Assembly (NCBI GenBank): GCA_031430435.1
Contig: JANPBM010000062.1
Location: 1-64,000, forward strand
DNA: 64,000 nt
Reading direction: 5' to 3'
DNA from: JANNVK01 sp031430435
GTDB lineage: Bacteria; Acidobacteriota; Blastocatellia; Pyrinomonadales; Pyrinomonadaceae
This document shows positions 25,081 through 35,900 of this stretch, piece after piece. The notes below the pieces were generated by a model, which did not search any database, had not been told where the DNA came from, and saw only the letters and a program-made list of their open reading frames with translations. The translations under genes and the position numbers were made by a program. Numbering within the stretch: position 1 is the stretch's first letter; each line of letters opens with the position of its first letter.

Positions 25081-26754
25081 TTAAACCGTTATTTCCTCCA
25101 GCTTTCTGTCATTCCGCAGTTTGAATAAAGCCGAAATTATCAAGTAAATTGCCAGTCCGATTAACGCCGATGCGGTCATTGCGTTGACGAATTTTATGTC
25201 TAACCCAACTGCCGCTTTCAGGTTTCCGATGACCAGTTGCACCAACGCCGTCAGCGTTACGACCAACACAAAAAGCATCGGTAAAAGTGTGAACGCGATT
25301 CTCGCGCGAGCTTTATACAACCACGCGGAAATTGATAAAAGCGTTAATCCGGCGAGCAGTTGGTTTGACGCGCCGAACAATGTCCAAAAATCTAAATAAC
25401 TTCCTTTTTGGGCGGTGAAGACTAAGACAAAAGGCAACGCGACAGTTGCAAGCATTCCGATAATCGCACCGATTCTTCCTTTCAAACCGAATAATTCCTG
25501 CACGATGTATCTGCCGAGACGCATACAAACATCCAGCGTATCGAAGACGAAGGTTGAAAACGCCATTGCTCCAAACGTGATTGCAAAAGGCAGGTTTTCT
25601 TTGCCGATAATCAAGGTGAGAAAGTTACCGATTCCGTTGCCGTAAACCTTGCCGGCGGGAACGCCTTTGACGGCTTCACTCGTTACAATCATTACGGTTA
25701 CGAGTGCAAGAAACGCGACAAATCCTTCTGCCAACATCGCTCCGTAACCGACCGCGTGAGTGTGCGATTCTTTGTCAATTTGCTTTGAAGTAGTGCCTGA
25801 ACAAACTAATCCGTGAAAGCCCGAACACGCTCCGCAGGCGATTGTGACGAACAAAAACGGAAACATTGTGCCCGTCATTCCGCCGATGTCGAACGATTTG
25901 AACGCGGGTTGAACAATTTCGTAACCGCCGAAAAAAACGCCGATACAACCGACCGCAATCGCCGCGTAAAGTACGAATCCGCCCAAATATCCGCGTGGTT
26001 GCAACAACGCCCAAACGGGTAAAACCGATGCGACGCAACAATAAAGCAAAATTATGATCGACCAAGTTGTTTGATTTAAGACTAAAACGTTTGAAAAATA
26101 TGTGCCGAAATATGATAAAGCGAAGGTTGCGGGAACAAAGATTATTGTCGTCAACCATAACGGCGGTTTCAAAAAACGGTCAATAATTCCGAGTAAAATT
26201 GAAAGTCCGAGATACATTACGCTTGCAATGGCGACTGCTCCGCCCGGATTAAACTTGGTTTCGCCGATTAAACTTTCGTCGCCCGAAACAAATGTTCCCG
26301 CCGTAATATCTGTGAATGCAACAATTACATAAATCAGTGCGATAAAAATAAACGCCATCATCGCGTTGCCCGCACCTCTGCCGAGATTGTCGCGGGTGAT
26401 TTCCGCAATCGAAGTCGCGTTATGGCGAACCGATGAAGTCAACGCCGAAAAATCGTGAACCGCACCGATTAAAACCACGCCGAGAGCAATCCAAATCAAA
26501 CACGGCAACCAACCGAAATTCTGACACGCGATAATCGGTCCCGCAATCGGACCTGCGGCGGCGATTGCCGAAAAATGTTGTCCGAACAGGTAAAACTTCG
26601 CGGTCGGGACAAAATCTTCACCGTCGTTTACTTTGTTGGCAGGTGTTACGGTCGCGTCATCGAGTTTAAATTGTTTTGCAATCCATTTTCCGTAAGAAAA
26701 ATAACCGAATGTCAGCCAAATTATAAAAATTGCAGCGATAAGTGCAAGCGTCAT
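25081..26754 (-). CDS. CstA-family carbon starvation protein (peptide/pyruvate transporter)
   Basis: A 557-residue polytopic protein with about 14-16 hydrophobic segments. It has the CstA signatures FGQHFSAIAAAGPIAGPI, VGAVHDFSAL-type (LIGAVHDFSALTSSVRHN) and ACSGFHGLVCSGTTSKQI. CstA proteins take up peptides or pyruvate under starvation. It is the shorter form of the family; E. coli CstA has about 700 residues. Gene stands alone on the minus strand, with the XRE regulator 96 bases upstream on the same strand. Confidence 0.92.
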   Translation of the reverse strand: MTLALIAAIFIIWLTFGYFSYGKWIAKQFKLDDATVTPANKVNDGEDFVPTAKFYLFGQHFSAIAAAGPIAGPIIACQNFGWLPCLIWIALGVVLIGAVHDFSALTSSVRHNATSIAEITRDNLGRGAGNAMMAFIFIALIYVIVAFTDITAGTFVSGDESLIGETKFNPGGAVAIASVMYLGLSILLGIIDRFLKPPLWLTTIIFVPATFALSYFGTYFSNVLVLNQTTWSIIILLYCCVASVLPVWALLQPRGYLGGFVLYAAIAVGCIGVFFGGYEIVQPAFKSFDIGGMTGTMFPFLFVTIACGACSGFHGLVCSGTTSKQIDKESHTHAVGYGAMLAEGFVAFLALVTVMIVTSEAVKGVPAGKVYGNGIGNFLTLIIGKENLPFAITFGAMAFSTFVFDTLDVCMRLGRYIVQELFGLKGRIGAIIGMLATVALPFVLVFTAQKGSYLDFWTLFGASNQLLAGLTLLSISAWLYKARARIAFTLLPMLFVLVVTLTALVQLVIGNLKAAVGLDIKFVNAMTASALIGLAIYLIISALFKLRNDRKLEEITV

Positions 26755-26850
26755 ATTGTGTTTGTTTCCGAAATTAGATTTGAAATTACGGGTTGATTGT
26801 AAAACAATTCGGTCGGAAAATAAATTGAAAAGTCAGTAATCAACGGTTCA

Positions 26851-27201
26851 TCAATCATTTTTTAAACCGTCCAACAAACTTTCAACCTGCCTAAGTTTAT
26901 CCAACGGGAGATTTCTGAGCATTTGGTTAATGTTTGCGGTTGAATTGTCGCGTTGCAAGCCTTTCAGCGGATGATTTTCGACGTTCGCGGTTTTGCCCGA
27001 AGGTTTCCATTCGTATAAATCGTTCGGTTCGCAGTTGAGCAGTTCGCAAATCTTTTCGAGATAATCACTTTTGATCGATAAAACATGATTGTTCAACAAA
27101 TTTGAAGCAGTCGGACGCGAGACACCGATTTTCAACAGTTCGGTAAACGGATTTTGTATTCCGCGTAACGCAAAAACTCTTTGTAAATTGATAATTAACA
27201 T
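26851..27201 (-). CDS. XRE-type helix-turn-helix regulator
   Basis: A 116-residue protein. Residues 1-65 match a Cro/CI-type helix-turn-helix of the short YozG/DUF739 kind: INLQRVFALRGIQNPFTELLKIGVSRPTASNLLNNHVLSIKSDYLEKICELLNCEPNDLYEW. The C-terminus is a short helical tail. It lies just downstream of a 21-bp tandem array (27218-27448), which occupies its whole upstream region, so the array may be its own operator; this is inference. Confidence 0.75.
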   Translation of the reverse strand: MLIINLQRVFALRGIQNPFTELLKIGVSRPTASNLLNNHVLSIKSDYLEKICELLNCEPNDLYEWKPSGKTANVENHPLKGLQRDNSTANINQMLRNLPLDKLRQVESLLDGLKND

Positions 27202-27217
27202 AATAAATCTCTCTGAT

Positions 27218-27448
27218 TATAAAAATATGTGGCAAGACTACAAAAGTATATAGCAAGACTCAAAAACTATATAGCAAGACTACAAAAGTATATTACAAGA
27301 CTATAAGAGTATATAGCAAGACTATAAGAGTATATTATAAGATTACAAAAGTATATTGCAAGACCGTAAAAGTATATTACAAAATTACAAAAGTATATTG
27401 CAAATATATAAAATAATATAATAAAAATGTAAGAATATATTATAAATA
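27218..27448. repeat. AT-rich tandem array with 21-bp period, about 11 units
   Basis: Units such as TACAAAAGTATATTGCAAGAC start every 21 bases from 27218; the middle ones are nearly identical and the last two are degenerate. Seven codons per unit keep a minus-strand frame open (27267-27479, repeats like YSYSLAI), which I take as a by-product. It fills the intergenic region between the divergent XRE gene and the DUF885 gene. Confidence 0.85.
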
Positions 27449-27660
27449 TACAATACTTTATAACAATTATATGACACACTTATATTGATACATAAAACTA
27501 AACGGCTTAGTTGCCGATTGCGAGAGTTCAATTTGTTTGGGTTTGTCGGTAAACTTTGGCTTGACCTGTGTTTAGGTTATCGACAAACTGAGGTGTTTTG
27601 CGCGTTTTCTTTATTTTCACAGTTCATTTACCGGTCGAATTGCGTTATTATTCAACCACT

Positions 27661-29394
<1,734 letters not shown>

Positions 29395-29396
29395 TA

Positions 29397-30359
29397 TCAG
29401 TTGAAAGGCGCGACGACAAACTCAATCGGAATATGTTTTCGCTTTGCATTATTGCGAATAAGTTTAATCGCTTGACGCACTCGCGGAAGATATTCGGCGG
29501 CTGTTTCCTGATGAAATCCAATTGAAAGATAAACGTCTTTCAGCGGATTTTTCTTTAGTATTCGGGCATTATTTTGAAAAACCTTCAGCATTTCATCGCC
29601 TGTCATATAATCAGCCAAACAACCGTTATTGGGTAATTCACGGATTTTCAAGCCCGAACCGGTTTTATAATCAAACGGTTGGCTGGTCGGTGTAATGCCT
29701 TTCCAAAGTTTGGCGACAAACCCGTACAGATTATATTTGCTCCATTCCGCTTTCAAAAATTCGGCATCGACAGCAGATGAATCCAATGTAAATCCTTCCG
29801 CCGCCAATGCTTCCAAAACTTTATCGTCGGCTTGCCAACCGCCCGCCCGAAAACTTTTCGGACGATTAAACTTTTCCCGCGTGAGAATTTCTATGCTGTG
29901 AGCAATAATTTTCCGCAGTTCGGCGGTCGTGTAAGCGGTCAACGCAATGTCGTGTCCGCAATCGATTTCGCAATCCGCCGTGCTGTAATCCTCAAAAACA
30001 AACGACGGAGTCGAGCGAAACTCTACGCCGGACGATTTAACCAAAGTTTGCCACGCGTGAATGTGCAAACCGTGTTCGTCGCCTTGACGCAAAACCGCTT
30101 TAACCGATTCGGTAATCTGTTTCGATTCGGCGGGATACCGCGTGTAATAAGCGGCGTTTAAGAAATGTTGCAGCGGAATGCCGGCGTAATCGCGTCGAAA
30201 ATTCTGCATCGCCGCCAAATTTTTCGGTTGCAAATTTTGACCTTCCCAATCGACGCTGACGACAATCCGAACTTTGCCTTGAGCAAGCGCGGTCATCGCC
30301 ACGGATAATTGGACAAGAACAACGACAAGAACCAAGTTTCGGAGATTCATCAGTTTCAC
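29397..30359 (-). CDS. Secreted polysaccharide deacetylase-like protein
   Basis: A 320-residue protein with a signal peptide (residues 1-26, ending TALAQG). NodB/CE4-type elements are visible: VSVDWEG (catalytic Asp region), HGLHIHAWQTL (metal His region), and SFRAGGWQADDKVLEAL. This fits polysaccharide deacetylases of the variant group found beside cell-surface genes. Substrate unknown. It is transcribed away from the MBL gene's operon position: both minus-strand, 11 bases apart, so probably co-transcribed with it. Confidence 0.75.
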   Translation of the reverse strand: MKLMNLRNLVLVVVLVQLSVAMTALAQGKVRIVVSVDWEGQNLQPKNLAAMQNFRRDYAGIPLQHFLNAAYYTRYPAESKQITESVKAVLRQGDEHGLHIHAWQTLVKSSGVEFRSTPSFVFEDYSTADCEIDCGHDIALTAYTTAELRKIIAHSIEILTREKFNRPKSFRAGGWQADDKVLEALAAEGFTLDSSAVDAEFLKAEWSKYNLYGFVAKLWKGITPTSQPFDYKTGSGLKIRELPNNGCLADYMTGDEMLKVFQNNARILKKNPLKDVYLSIGFHQETAAEYLPRVRQAIKLIRNNAKRKHIPIEFVVAPFN

Positions 30360-30370
30360 GCTTTCACCTT

Positions 30371-31270
30371 TTATTTCTTGCTCAAACTTTTGTAAACGGT
30401 TTCAATCCAAAAATCGGGCTTGATAAAACCCGTTCCCCACGTTTTATATTTTTCGGGCAAACCTTCTTTTTTGAGCATCTCAAGCGGCTTTTTCTGTGCC
30501 GTTCCTTTTTCGACGACGGCAGTTGTTTCAACCAACATTTGCCGGTAGTTTTTCAAATCGTCGAGCGTGGCAAGCGAACCGTGTCCGGGAATAATTTTGA
30601 TGTCGGCGGGAAGTTTGGCAATTATATCGGCAATGTTTTTGGTCATTCCTTTGACGCTTCCGCCGTTTTCCAAATCGATAAAAGGGAAGCGGTCTTTGAA
30701 ATAATGATCGCCCAAATGAACAACTTTCGCTTTCGTAAAATAAATGATTGAATCGCCGTCAGTATGTCCGTTCGGAAAATGAACGGCTTTGATTTCATCG
30801 TCGTTTAAGTAAACGGACAGCGACGTTTCAAAAGTCAGCATCGGCAACGCCGAAGCCGGATAAGCAAGCGATTTATTACCGAAAATCATTGTGTCAACCG
30901 CCAACCGATTACGTACGTTGATGTGCGAAACAATAATCGAATCTTTGAAAAACTTGTTGCCTTCGGTGTGATCGCCGTGCCAATGCGTATTGAAAATAAA
31001 CTTGGGTTTGTCCGAACCGAGTGTTTTCAAGGCTTCGGCAAGTTTTGGCGAAACATCGGCATAATCATCGTCAACGATTAAAAGCCCGTCTTTGCCGGCT
31101 GAAACTCCGACGTTTCCGCCTTTTCCCTGCAACATATAAACGCCGTCGGTAATTTTGACGATTTTCACCGTAACTTCTTGCTGTTGTTCGTTGTCTTCGT
31201 GCTTGCCGTGTGCCGAAACGGTCAGCGTAACAGATAATAAAATCGAGATTGCGATTAGTTTTTTTAACAT
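30371..31270 (-). CDS. Secreted MBL-fold metallo-hydrolase
   Basis: A 299-residue metallo-beta-lactamase fold protein with signal peptide (LIAISILLSVTLTVSAHG). Zinc motif NTHWHGDHTEGNKFF (HxHxDH), then HFPNGHTDGDSIIYF, GDHYFKDRFPF and IIPGHGSLA. The subgroup resembles periplasmic hydrolases of unknown substrate. It precedes the deacetylase gene. Confidence 0.88.
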   Translation of the reverse strand: MLKKLIAISILLSVTLTVSAHGKHEDNEQQQEVTVKIVKITDGVYMLQGKGGNVGVSAGKDGLLIVDDDYADVSPKLAEALKTLGSDKPKFIFNTHWHGDHTEGNKFFKDSIIVSHINVRNRLAVDTMIFGNKSLAYPASALPMLTFETSLSVYLNDDEIKAVHFPNGHTDGDSIIYFTKAKVVHLGDHYFKDRFPFIDLENGGSVKGMTKNIADIIAKLPADIKIIPGHGSLATLDDLKNYRQMLVETTAVVEKGTAQKKPLEMLKKEGLPEKYKTWGTGFIKPDFWIETVYKSLSKK

Positions 31271-31386
31271 TTTCGGGTTGTCCTTTAATTAAATTATGAT
31301 TTCAAGCCTAATCAATTTGAACGCTCGACACAACCGCCGCGCGTCATATTTAATTTGATAAAAGCTCGAACCGGTTGCAAAACAGG

Positions 31387-32241
31387 TTATTTGCTTTCAA
31401 CAATTTCCCACGCCGAATCCGTTTTCAATAATTTGCTCATCAAACTTGCGTGAACCGAATGTCCGCTTTTTTCGGCGGTTAATTTTCCTAAAAACGGCAT
31501 TCCCAACAAAGCGAAATCGCCGATAATGTCCAAGATTTTGTGTCGCACGAATTCATCGTGAAAACGAAGCGGAGTTTCGTTGAGCATTCCGTCGGGTGTC
31601 AGCACAATCGCGTTGTCGAGCGAACCGCCGAGAGCGAGGTTTGCCCTGCGCAACATCTCGATTTCAGTCGTAAAACCAAACGTCCGCGCCGAGCCGATTT
31701 CGCGTCCGAACGAACCGTTATCGAGTTCAAAATGAAAGGTTTGCGTGTTGATAAACGGGTGCGGAAAATCAATCACGCAATCGATTTCAAACTTATCCGA
31801 AGGTTCGATCGACATTTTGCGGTCGCCGCTTTCAAACTCGACTTTGCGGTTTATTTTCAAAAATCTGCGCGGCGCGTTTTGTTCCGTAATTCCCGCCGTT
31901 TCAATCAGTTCCAACCAATTTTCGCTTGAACCGTCCATAATCGGAATCTCGATATTATCCAGTTCGATAAAGCAATTATCCACGTTTGCGCCACGCAACG
32001 CCGACAGCAAATGTTCGCAAGTCGAAAGCATCACACCTTTTCGCAAAAGCGTCGTCGCGTAACTGCAATGCGAAATATATTCGACCGAAGCGGGAATTTC
32101 AAAACTGTCTAAATCAGTGCGAACAAAGACATAGCCTGTATTTTCCGGTGCGGGTTTGAGCGTCAAATTTACCGCAACGCCGGTGTGCAATCCGATTCCG
32201 GCGGTTGAAATTGATTTTTTAAGGCTGGTTTGTTGAATCAT
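31387..32241 (-). CDS. lpxC: UDP-3-O-acyl-N-acetylglucosamine deacetylase LpxC
   Basis: The 284-residue zinc enzyme for the committed step of lipid A synthesis, so the organism makes lipopolysaccharide. Seen: IGLHTGVAVNLTLKPA, STCEHLLSALRGANVDN (zinc His), FGFTTEIEMLRRANLALGG, DEFVRHKILDIIGDFALLG (zinc His and Asp) and the catalytic HSVHASL. ATG at 32241 (MIQQTSLKKS) chosen; upstream in-frame codons extend only six residues. No other lipid A gene is adjacent. Confidence 0.96.
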   Translation of the reverse strand: MIQQTSLKKSISTAGIGLHTGVAVNLTLKPAPENTGYVFVRTDLDSFEIPASVEYISHCSYATTLLRKGVMLSTCEHLLSALRGANVDNCFIELDNIEIPIMDGSSENWLELIETAGITEQNAPRRFLKINRKVEFESGDRKMSIEPSDKFEIDCVIDFPHPFINTQTFHFELDNGSFGREIGSARTFGFTTEIEMLRRANLALGGSLDNAIVLTPDGMLNETPLRFHDEFVRHKILDIIGDFALLGMPFLGKLTAEKSGHSVHASLMSKLLKTDSAWEIVESK

Positions 32242-32391
32242 TGAAAATAGTATTTGCAAGAAGTGTGCCGAAGCAAAAGCTGATGTTCTGCGGGTTAAAC
32301 GGTTTCAGGATGTAGGTTTTTTGCCGCAGTTTCATCAATTCTTGTCGCACAATTTACTATTCGGACGATAAGTTTTACAATCAATGTAAAT

Positions 32392-32985
32392 ATGGCACGA
32401 CTGACAACCGGACTGAAATCCGACAAAATTACAACATTTACGATAGATAATCAAACGAGCATCGATTTACCGAAAGACACCGAAGCGACGATTCACAAAA
32501 TTATCAAATTTTTGCCCGGCGAACATCTGATCGGCATCGAAAAAGTTAAATTGGTTGACTTTATCAAAATGCCCGACGTAAAACTTTCCACCCCGATAAA
32601 AGGCGATTTGCCCGGACTTTATCACCCGAAAATGGCGAATGCCAAGGCTTATTTGGAAGTTTCCGCCGGCGCGTTATTGCAACCGACCGAAGGTTTTTCA
32701 AAGCGTTGGATGGCGAAAACTTCGTTCAAAGGAAACCTTGCCGGCTTAGTTTTTTCACTTGTCGGACAACATTATTTTTTGACGCTCAAACATTCGGTCA
32801 AACGCACTAATCTTGAACCGCAAATCAGACAATATGCCGAGAAAAATTTGAAATCGTGGAGCGAACAACAAGCGCAAAACGACGATTCGTTCCGCGCAAA
32901 ATTATTCAAACCGCTTCGACCGATGTTTGAAAAACTGGCTAAATGGCTGAATAAAAAAGCATTACAAGCGAATAAAACCAAATAA
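32392..32985 (+). CDS. Hypothetical protein, unknown family
   Basis: A 197-residue protein (MARLTTGLKSDKITTFTID...), with an N-terminal mixed region and a basic C-terminal helical tail rich in Lys/Gln (LNKKALQANKTK). The middle contains LPGEHLIGIEKVKLVDFIKMPD, reminiscent of a small alpha/beta domain. No signal peptide. It diverges from lpxC across a 150-base gap. No family recognised. Confidence 0.6.
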   Translation: MARLTTGLKSDKITTFTIDNQTSIDLPKDTEATIHKIIKFLPGEHLIGIEKVKLVDFIKMPDVKLSTPIKGDLPGLYHPKMANAKAYLEVSAGALLQPTEGFSKRWMAKTSFKGNLAGLVFSLVGQHYFLTLKHSVKRTNLEPQIRQYAEKNLKSWSEQQAQNDDSFRAKLFKPLRPMFEKLAKWLNKKALQANKTK

Positions 32986-33421
32986 TGGTGAAATGTGAAT
33001 GATGAATGAAAGAAAATATCTTGAGCGATAAAGCGTATGCTTTTGCCTTGCGAACGGTAAAACTTTACAAATTTATTTGCACGGAACATAAGGAATATGT
33101 TTTATCGAAGCAAATTCTGCGGTCGGGAACTTCAATCGGGGCAAATATCGAGGAATCGATTCACGCACAATCAAAAACGGATTTTTATACATAAACTTTC
33201 GATTGCCCAAAAAGAAGCGTCGGAAACAAACTATTGGCTGATAATTTTACGCGACAGCGATTTTATCAAGCCTGAATTAGCAGAATCTTTATTAGCTGAC
33301 TGCGAAGAAGTCCAAAAAATACTGACTTCATCAATAAAGCCGGCTAAATCGAACTTAGACAAATAGATGAATTGTTGAACTTGGTTTTAATTCACCAATC
33401 ACAATTCATCATTCACAATTA
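32983..33421. repeat. Inverted repeat flanking the four-helix-bundle gene
   Basis: GGTGAAATGTGAATGATGAA at 32987-33006 is matched, reversed, by the AATTCATCATTCACAATT at 33404-33421; the shared core is GTGAATGATGAA. The cassette between the arms is the broken four-helix-bundle gene, whose ATG lies at the inner edge of the left arm. Confidence 0.55.
33006..33366 (+). pseudogene. Four-helix bundle protein (23S rRNA intervening-sequence type), frameshifted
   Basis: The first frame gives MKENILSDKAYAFALRTVKL ... SKQILRSGTSIGANIEESIHAQSKTDF then stops at 33194. The next frame continues with IHKLSIAQKEASETNYWLII...LADCEEVQKILTSSIK to 33366. Together they make one 120-residue S23/four-helix bundle protein. 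Removing one T from the T5 run at 33183-33187 restores the frame (DFIHKLS). Either a pseudogene or a homopolymer sequencing error. The family is common as a free-standing gene in many phyla with unclear function. Confidence 0.8.
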
Positions 33422-33423
33422 TT

Positions 33424-33822
33424 ATGTATTGGTTAGTAAAACAAGAACCCGAAGCGTATTCGTTCGACGATTTGGTTGCAGACGGCAAAACCGATTGGAC
33501 AGGCGTGCGTAACTTTCAAGCACGCAATAACTTACAAGCAATGAAACGCGGCGATAAAGTATTGTTTTATCACTCGATTTCAGAAAAAGCCGTGGTTGGT
33601 TTAGCCGAAGTTTCACGCGAACAATTTCCCGATCCGTTGGACGAAAAATGGTTTGCGGTGGAAATAAAACCGCTTGAAAAATTTGCTAAACCTGTAACTT
33701 TGGCGGAAATAAAAGCGTCTGAAATGTTGGAAAACATCGCGTTAATCAAACAATCAAGATTATCGGTGATGCCGCTGAAAAATTACGAATTTGACGAGAT
33801 TTTGAGACTGACGACAAAATAG
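33424..33822 (+). CDS. EVE domain protein
   Basis: A 132-residue PUA-like domain protein: WLVKQEPEAYSFDDLVADGKTDWTGVRN at the start, MKRGDKVLFYHS in the middle and KQSRLSVMPL near the end. The WxxKxEP motif is diagnostic. EVE domains bind modified bases in DNA or RNA and often occur in restriction or defence contexts. It follows the four-helix-bundle cassette and precedes an acetyltransferase. Confidence 0.9.
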   Translation: MYWLVKQEPEAYSFDDLVADGKTDWTGVRNFQARNNLQAMKRGDKVLFYHSISEKAVVGLAEVSREQFPDPLDEKWFAVEIKPLEKFAKPVTLAEIKASEMLENIALIKQSRLSVMPLKNYEFDEILRLTTK

Positions 33823-33883
33823 AAGAGTTGCATTATTTGATTATTTTTCGTGCCGGTTCGTGTTTGTTCGTGGCTAAACTGCT

Positions 33884-34369
33884 ATGAAAATTGAAATTGT
33901 TCAAGCTAATCCAAACCAAGTTGCAGAAGTTTCCGCCGTCTTGCAGGAAGTTGCCGTTTGGCTTGAAAATAAAGGACTTAAAATGTGGGAAGCGAACGAA
34001 CTTGCACCCGAAAAAGTTGAAAATCAAGTAAAAGCCGGAATGTTTTGGCTGGCGAAAATTGATAACGAAATTGCGGGTTGTGTTCGCTTTCAGACCGAAG
34101 ATAACGAGTATTGGGACGATGTTCCGCATACCGATTCCGCGTTTGTTCATCGTGTTGCCGTGAAACGTAATTTTGCGGGAAAAGGCGTGGCGATTGCGAT
34201 GCTCGATTGGGCGAAGCTAAACGCTAAATCATTGAATAAAACATATTTACGGTTGGATTGCGACCAACGCGAACAGCTTATCAAATTTTACGAAAGCCAA
34301 GGTTTTAGGTTTCACAGCGAAAAAATCAGAACGCCGTACACCGTCAACCGATACGAATTTAAATTATAA
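33884..34369 (+). CDS. GNAT family N-acetyltransferase
   Basis: A 161-residue acetyltransferase: VHRVAVKRNFAGKGVAIAMLDWAK holds the acetyl-CoA pyrophosphate-binding (R/Q)xxGxG-like loop, and LRLDCDQREQLIKFYESQGFR the C-terminal motif. Substrate unknown. It lies 4 bases before the ATP-grasp gene and is likely co-transcribed. Confidence 0.85.
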   Translation: MKIEIVQANPNQVAEVSAVLQEVAVWLENKGLKMWEANELAPEKVENQVKAGMFWLAKIDNEIAGCVRFQTEDNEYWDDVPHTDSAFVHRVAVKRNFAGKGVAIAMLDWAKLNAKSLNKTYLRLDCDQREQLIKFYESQGFRFHSEKIRTPYTVNRYEFKL

Positions 34370-34373
34370 TTTT

Positions 34374-35723
34374 ATGTTAAAAGAAGCCGTTGCACATTAC
34401 CACAACTTATTAAAAGATAACGAGTTAGCCGAATCTTCGCGGAATATGTTAGATGCGAAAATGCACGAAGCGAGACTTATTTTCGGCGGTCGGAGATTAT
34501 CGCCGTATTTGCGTCCGCATTTCGTTTTGGAATCGGATTGGATTCGCGTAACCGAAATTTGCGAAACAATTTTCGCCGCGTTGCAAAAGGTAAAAGATGC
34601 CGCCGTCGGCAACGACGAACTTTTGAACGAACTCGGCGTTCACGGAATCGAACGCGAATTGGTGGAAATTGACCCGAAATACAAACAAGTTTCCGCGTCT
34701 GCAAGGCTCGATTCTTTTTTGACCGAAGATTCGTATTCTTACGTTGAATTAAACGGCGAATCGCCCGCAGGAATTGCGTTTTCCGATTCGGCAAGCGAGA
34801 TTTTTTCACAACTTCCCGTGATGAAAAAGTTCGCGGAAAAATACGAATATCGAACGCTTGAAGGTTCGTCGAAAATGCTTGAAACTCTGTTAAAAGCCTA
34901 CGAAGAATTTTCCGACGGAAATCCGAAAGCTAACCCGACTATTGCCATTGTTGACTTGAAAGATTTGCCGACAATCAAAGAATTCGAGCTTTTCCGCGAT
35001 TATTTTATCGCCAACGGTTGTCCGTCGATTATCTGTTCGCCCGAAGACTTGACGTTTGAAAACGACAGATTACGGTGCGGCGAAACCGAAATCGACATCG
35101 TTTACAAACGTCTGTTGGTCAATGAATACTTGCCGATAATCGAACAATTTCCCGCACTCGTGGACGCATATCGAGCAGGAAAAGTCTGTTTGGCAAATTC
35201 GTTTCAATCAAAAATTATCCACAAAAAAGCTGTTTTCGCGGTGCTGACAAATGAACGTTACGCACATCTTTTTGACGCAAACGAACTCGAAAAAATCGCC
35301 GCTCACGTTCCTTGGACGCGAACTTTCCGCAATGAAACGACCGAAAATAAAGGCGAGAAAATTGATTTGATCGAATGGACGCGGGCAAATAAATCGAAAT
35401 TGGTTTTGAAACCGAACGACGATTACGGCGGACACGGAATTTACATCGGCTGGATTTCCGACGAAAACGAGTGGAATGACGCAATCGAATCAGCCTTGAA
35501 AGACGGCGATTATTTGGTGCAAGAGCGTGTCAAAACCTCGCGTGAAGAATTTCCGATGATCGAAGACGACGGCAAAATCGTTATGAGCGAACAACTCGTT
35601 GACCTTGACCCGCTGTTATTTTACGGCAAAGTCGGCTCGGCGTTCACACGGCTTTCGACCACCGAATTAGCCAACGTTTCCAGCGGCGGCGGAATGGTGC
35701 CGACTTTTATTTTGAAAGACTGA
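34374..35723 (+). CDS. Circularly permuted ATP-grasp / glutathionylspermidine synthase-like protein
   Basis: A 449-residue protein. Elements seen: YSYVELNGESPAGIAF, DIVYKRLLVNEYL, FQSKIIHKKAVFAVL, and LVLKPNDDYGGHGIYIGW with the ATP-binding lysine and glycine-rich loop, plus YLVQERV. The arrangement fits the circularly permuted ATP-grasp group (type 2), which ligates carboxylates to amines. Substrate is not known. The next gene, 10 bases on, begins the nucleotidyltransferase/Septu-like cassette. Confidence 0.7.
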   Translation: MLKEAVAHYHNLLKDNELAESSRNMLDAKMHEARLIFGGRRLSPYLRPHFVLESDWIRVTEICETIFAALQKVKDAAVGNDELLNELGVHGIERELVEIDPKYKQVSASARLDSFLTEDSYSYVELNGESPAGIAFSDSASEIFSQLPVMKKFAEKYEYRTLEGSSKMLETLLKAYEEFSDGNPKANPTIAIVDLKDLPTIKEFELFRDYFIANGCPSIICSPEDLTFENDRLRCGETEIDIVYKRLLVNEYLPIIEQFPALVDAYRAGKVCLANSFQSKIIHKKAVFAVLTNERYAHLFDANELEKIAAHVPWTRTFRNETTENKGEKIDLIEWTRANKSKLVLKPNDDYGGHGIYIGWISDENEWNDAIESALKDGDYLVQERVKTSREEFPMIEDDGKIVMSEQLVDLDPLLFYGKVGSAFTRLSTTELANVSSGGGMVPTFILKD

Positions 35724-35732
35724 GAGTTTAAA

Positions 35733-35897
35733 ATGAAAGTTGATATGTCGCCAAAGGCAGTAAAAGCAAGGTTAAAATTGGTTTCGCAATTATGGCGTTT
35801 AGGCGTTTCGCTCGGAAATGCTAAAAAGGAAACCGATAAAAAGCGAAACAAAAAGGATTTTTCTACGTCTTCGAATTTGATTTTGAAAAATTTGTAA
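35733..35897 (+). CDS. Small basic helical protein paired with nucleotidyltransferase (paralogue 1)
   Basis: A 54-residue ORF: MKVDMSPKAVKARLKLVSQL ... then a Lys-rich tail. It is clearly related to the small ORF at 36349-36507 (shared VDMSxKA, ARL/SRL, then LxxL(W/R)xL, AKK). It starts 10 bases after the ATP-grasp stop and ends 3 bases before the nucleotidyltransferase start. Small proteins opening in VDMSPEA are, as I recall, frequent next to AbiEii-like nucleotidyltransferases, suggesting an antitoxin or partner role. Confidence 0.65.
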   Translation: MKVDMSPKAVKARLKLVSQLWRLGVSLGNAKKETDKKRNKKDFSTSSNLILKNL

Positions 35898-35900
35898 CTT

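Noticed and set aside
27267..27479. 70-residue minus-strand ORF made of seven-residue repeats (YSYSLAI)
   Set aside because: It is a translation of the 21-bp array, which keeps one frame open because the unit is a multiple of three.
33424..33822. EVE protein as part of the Septu-like cassette
   Set aside because: An acetyltransferase and an ATP-grasp gene separate them; association is possible but not supported.
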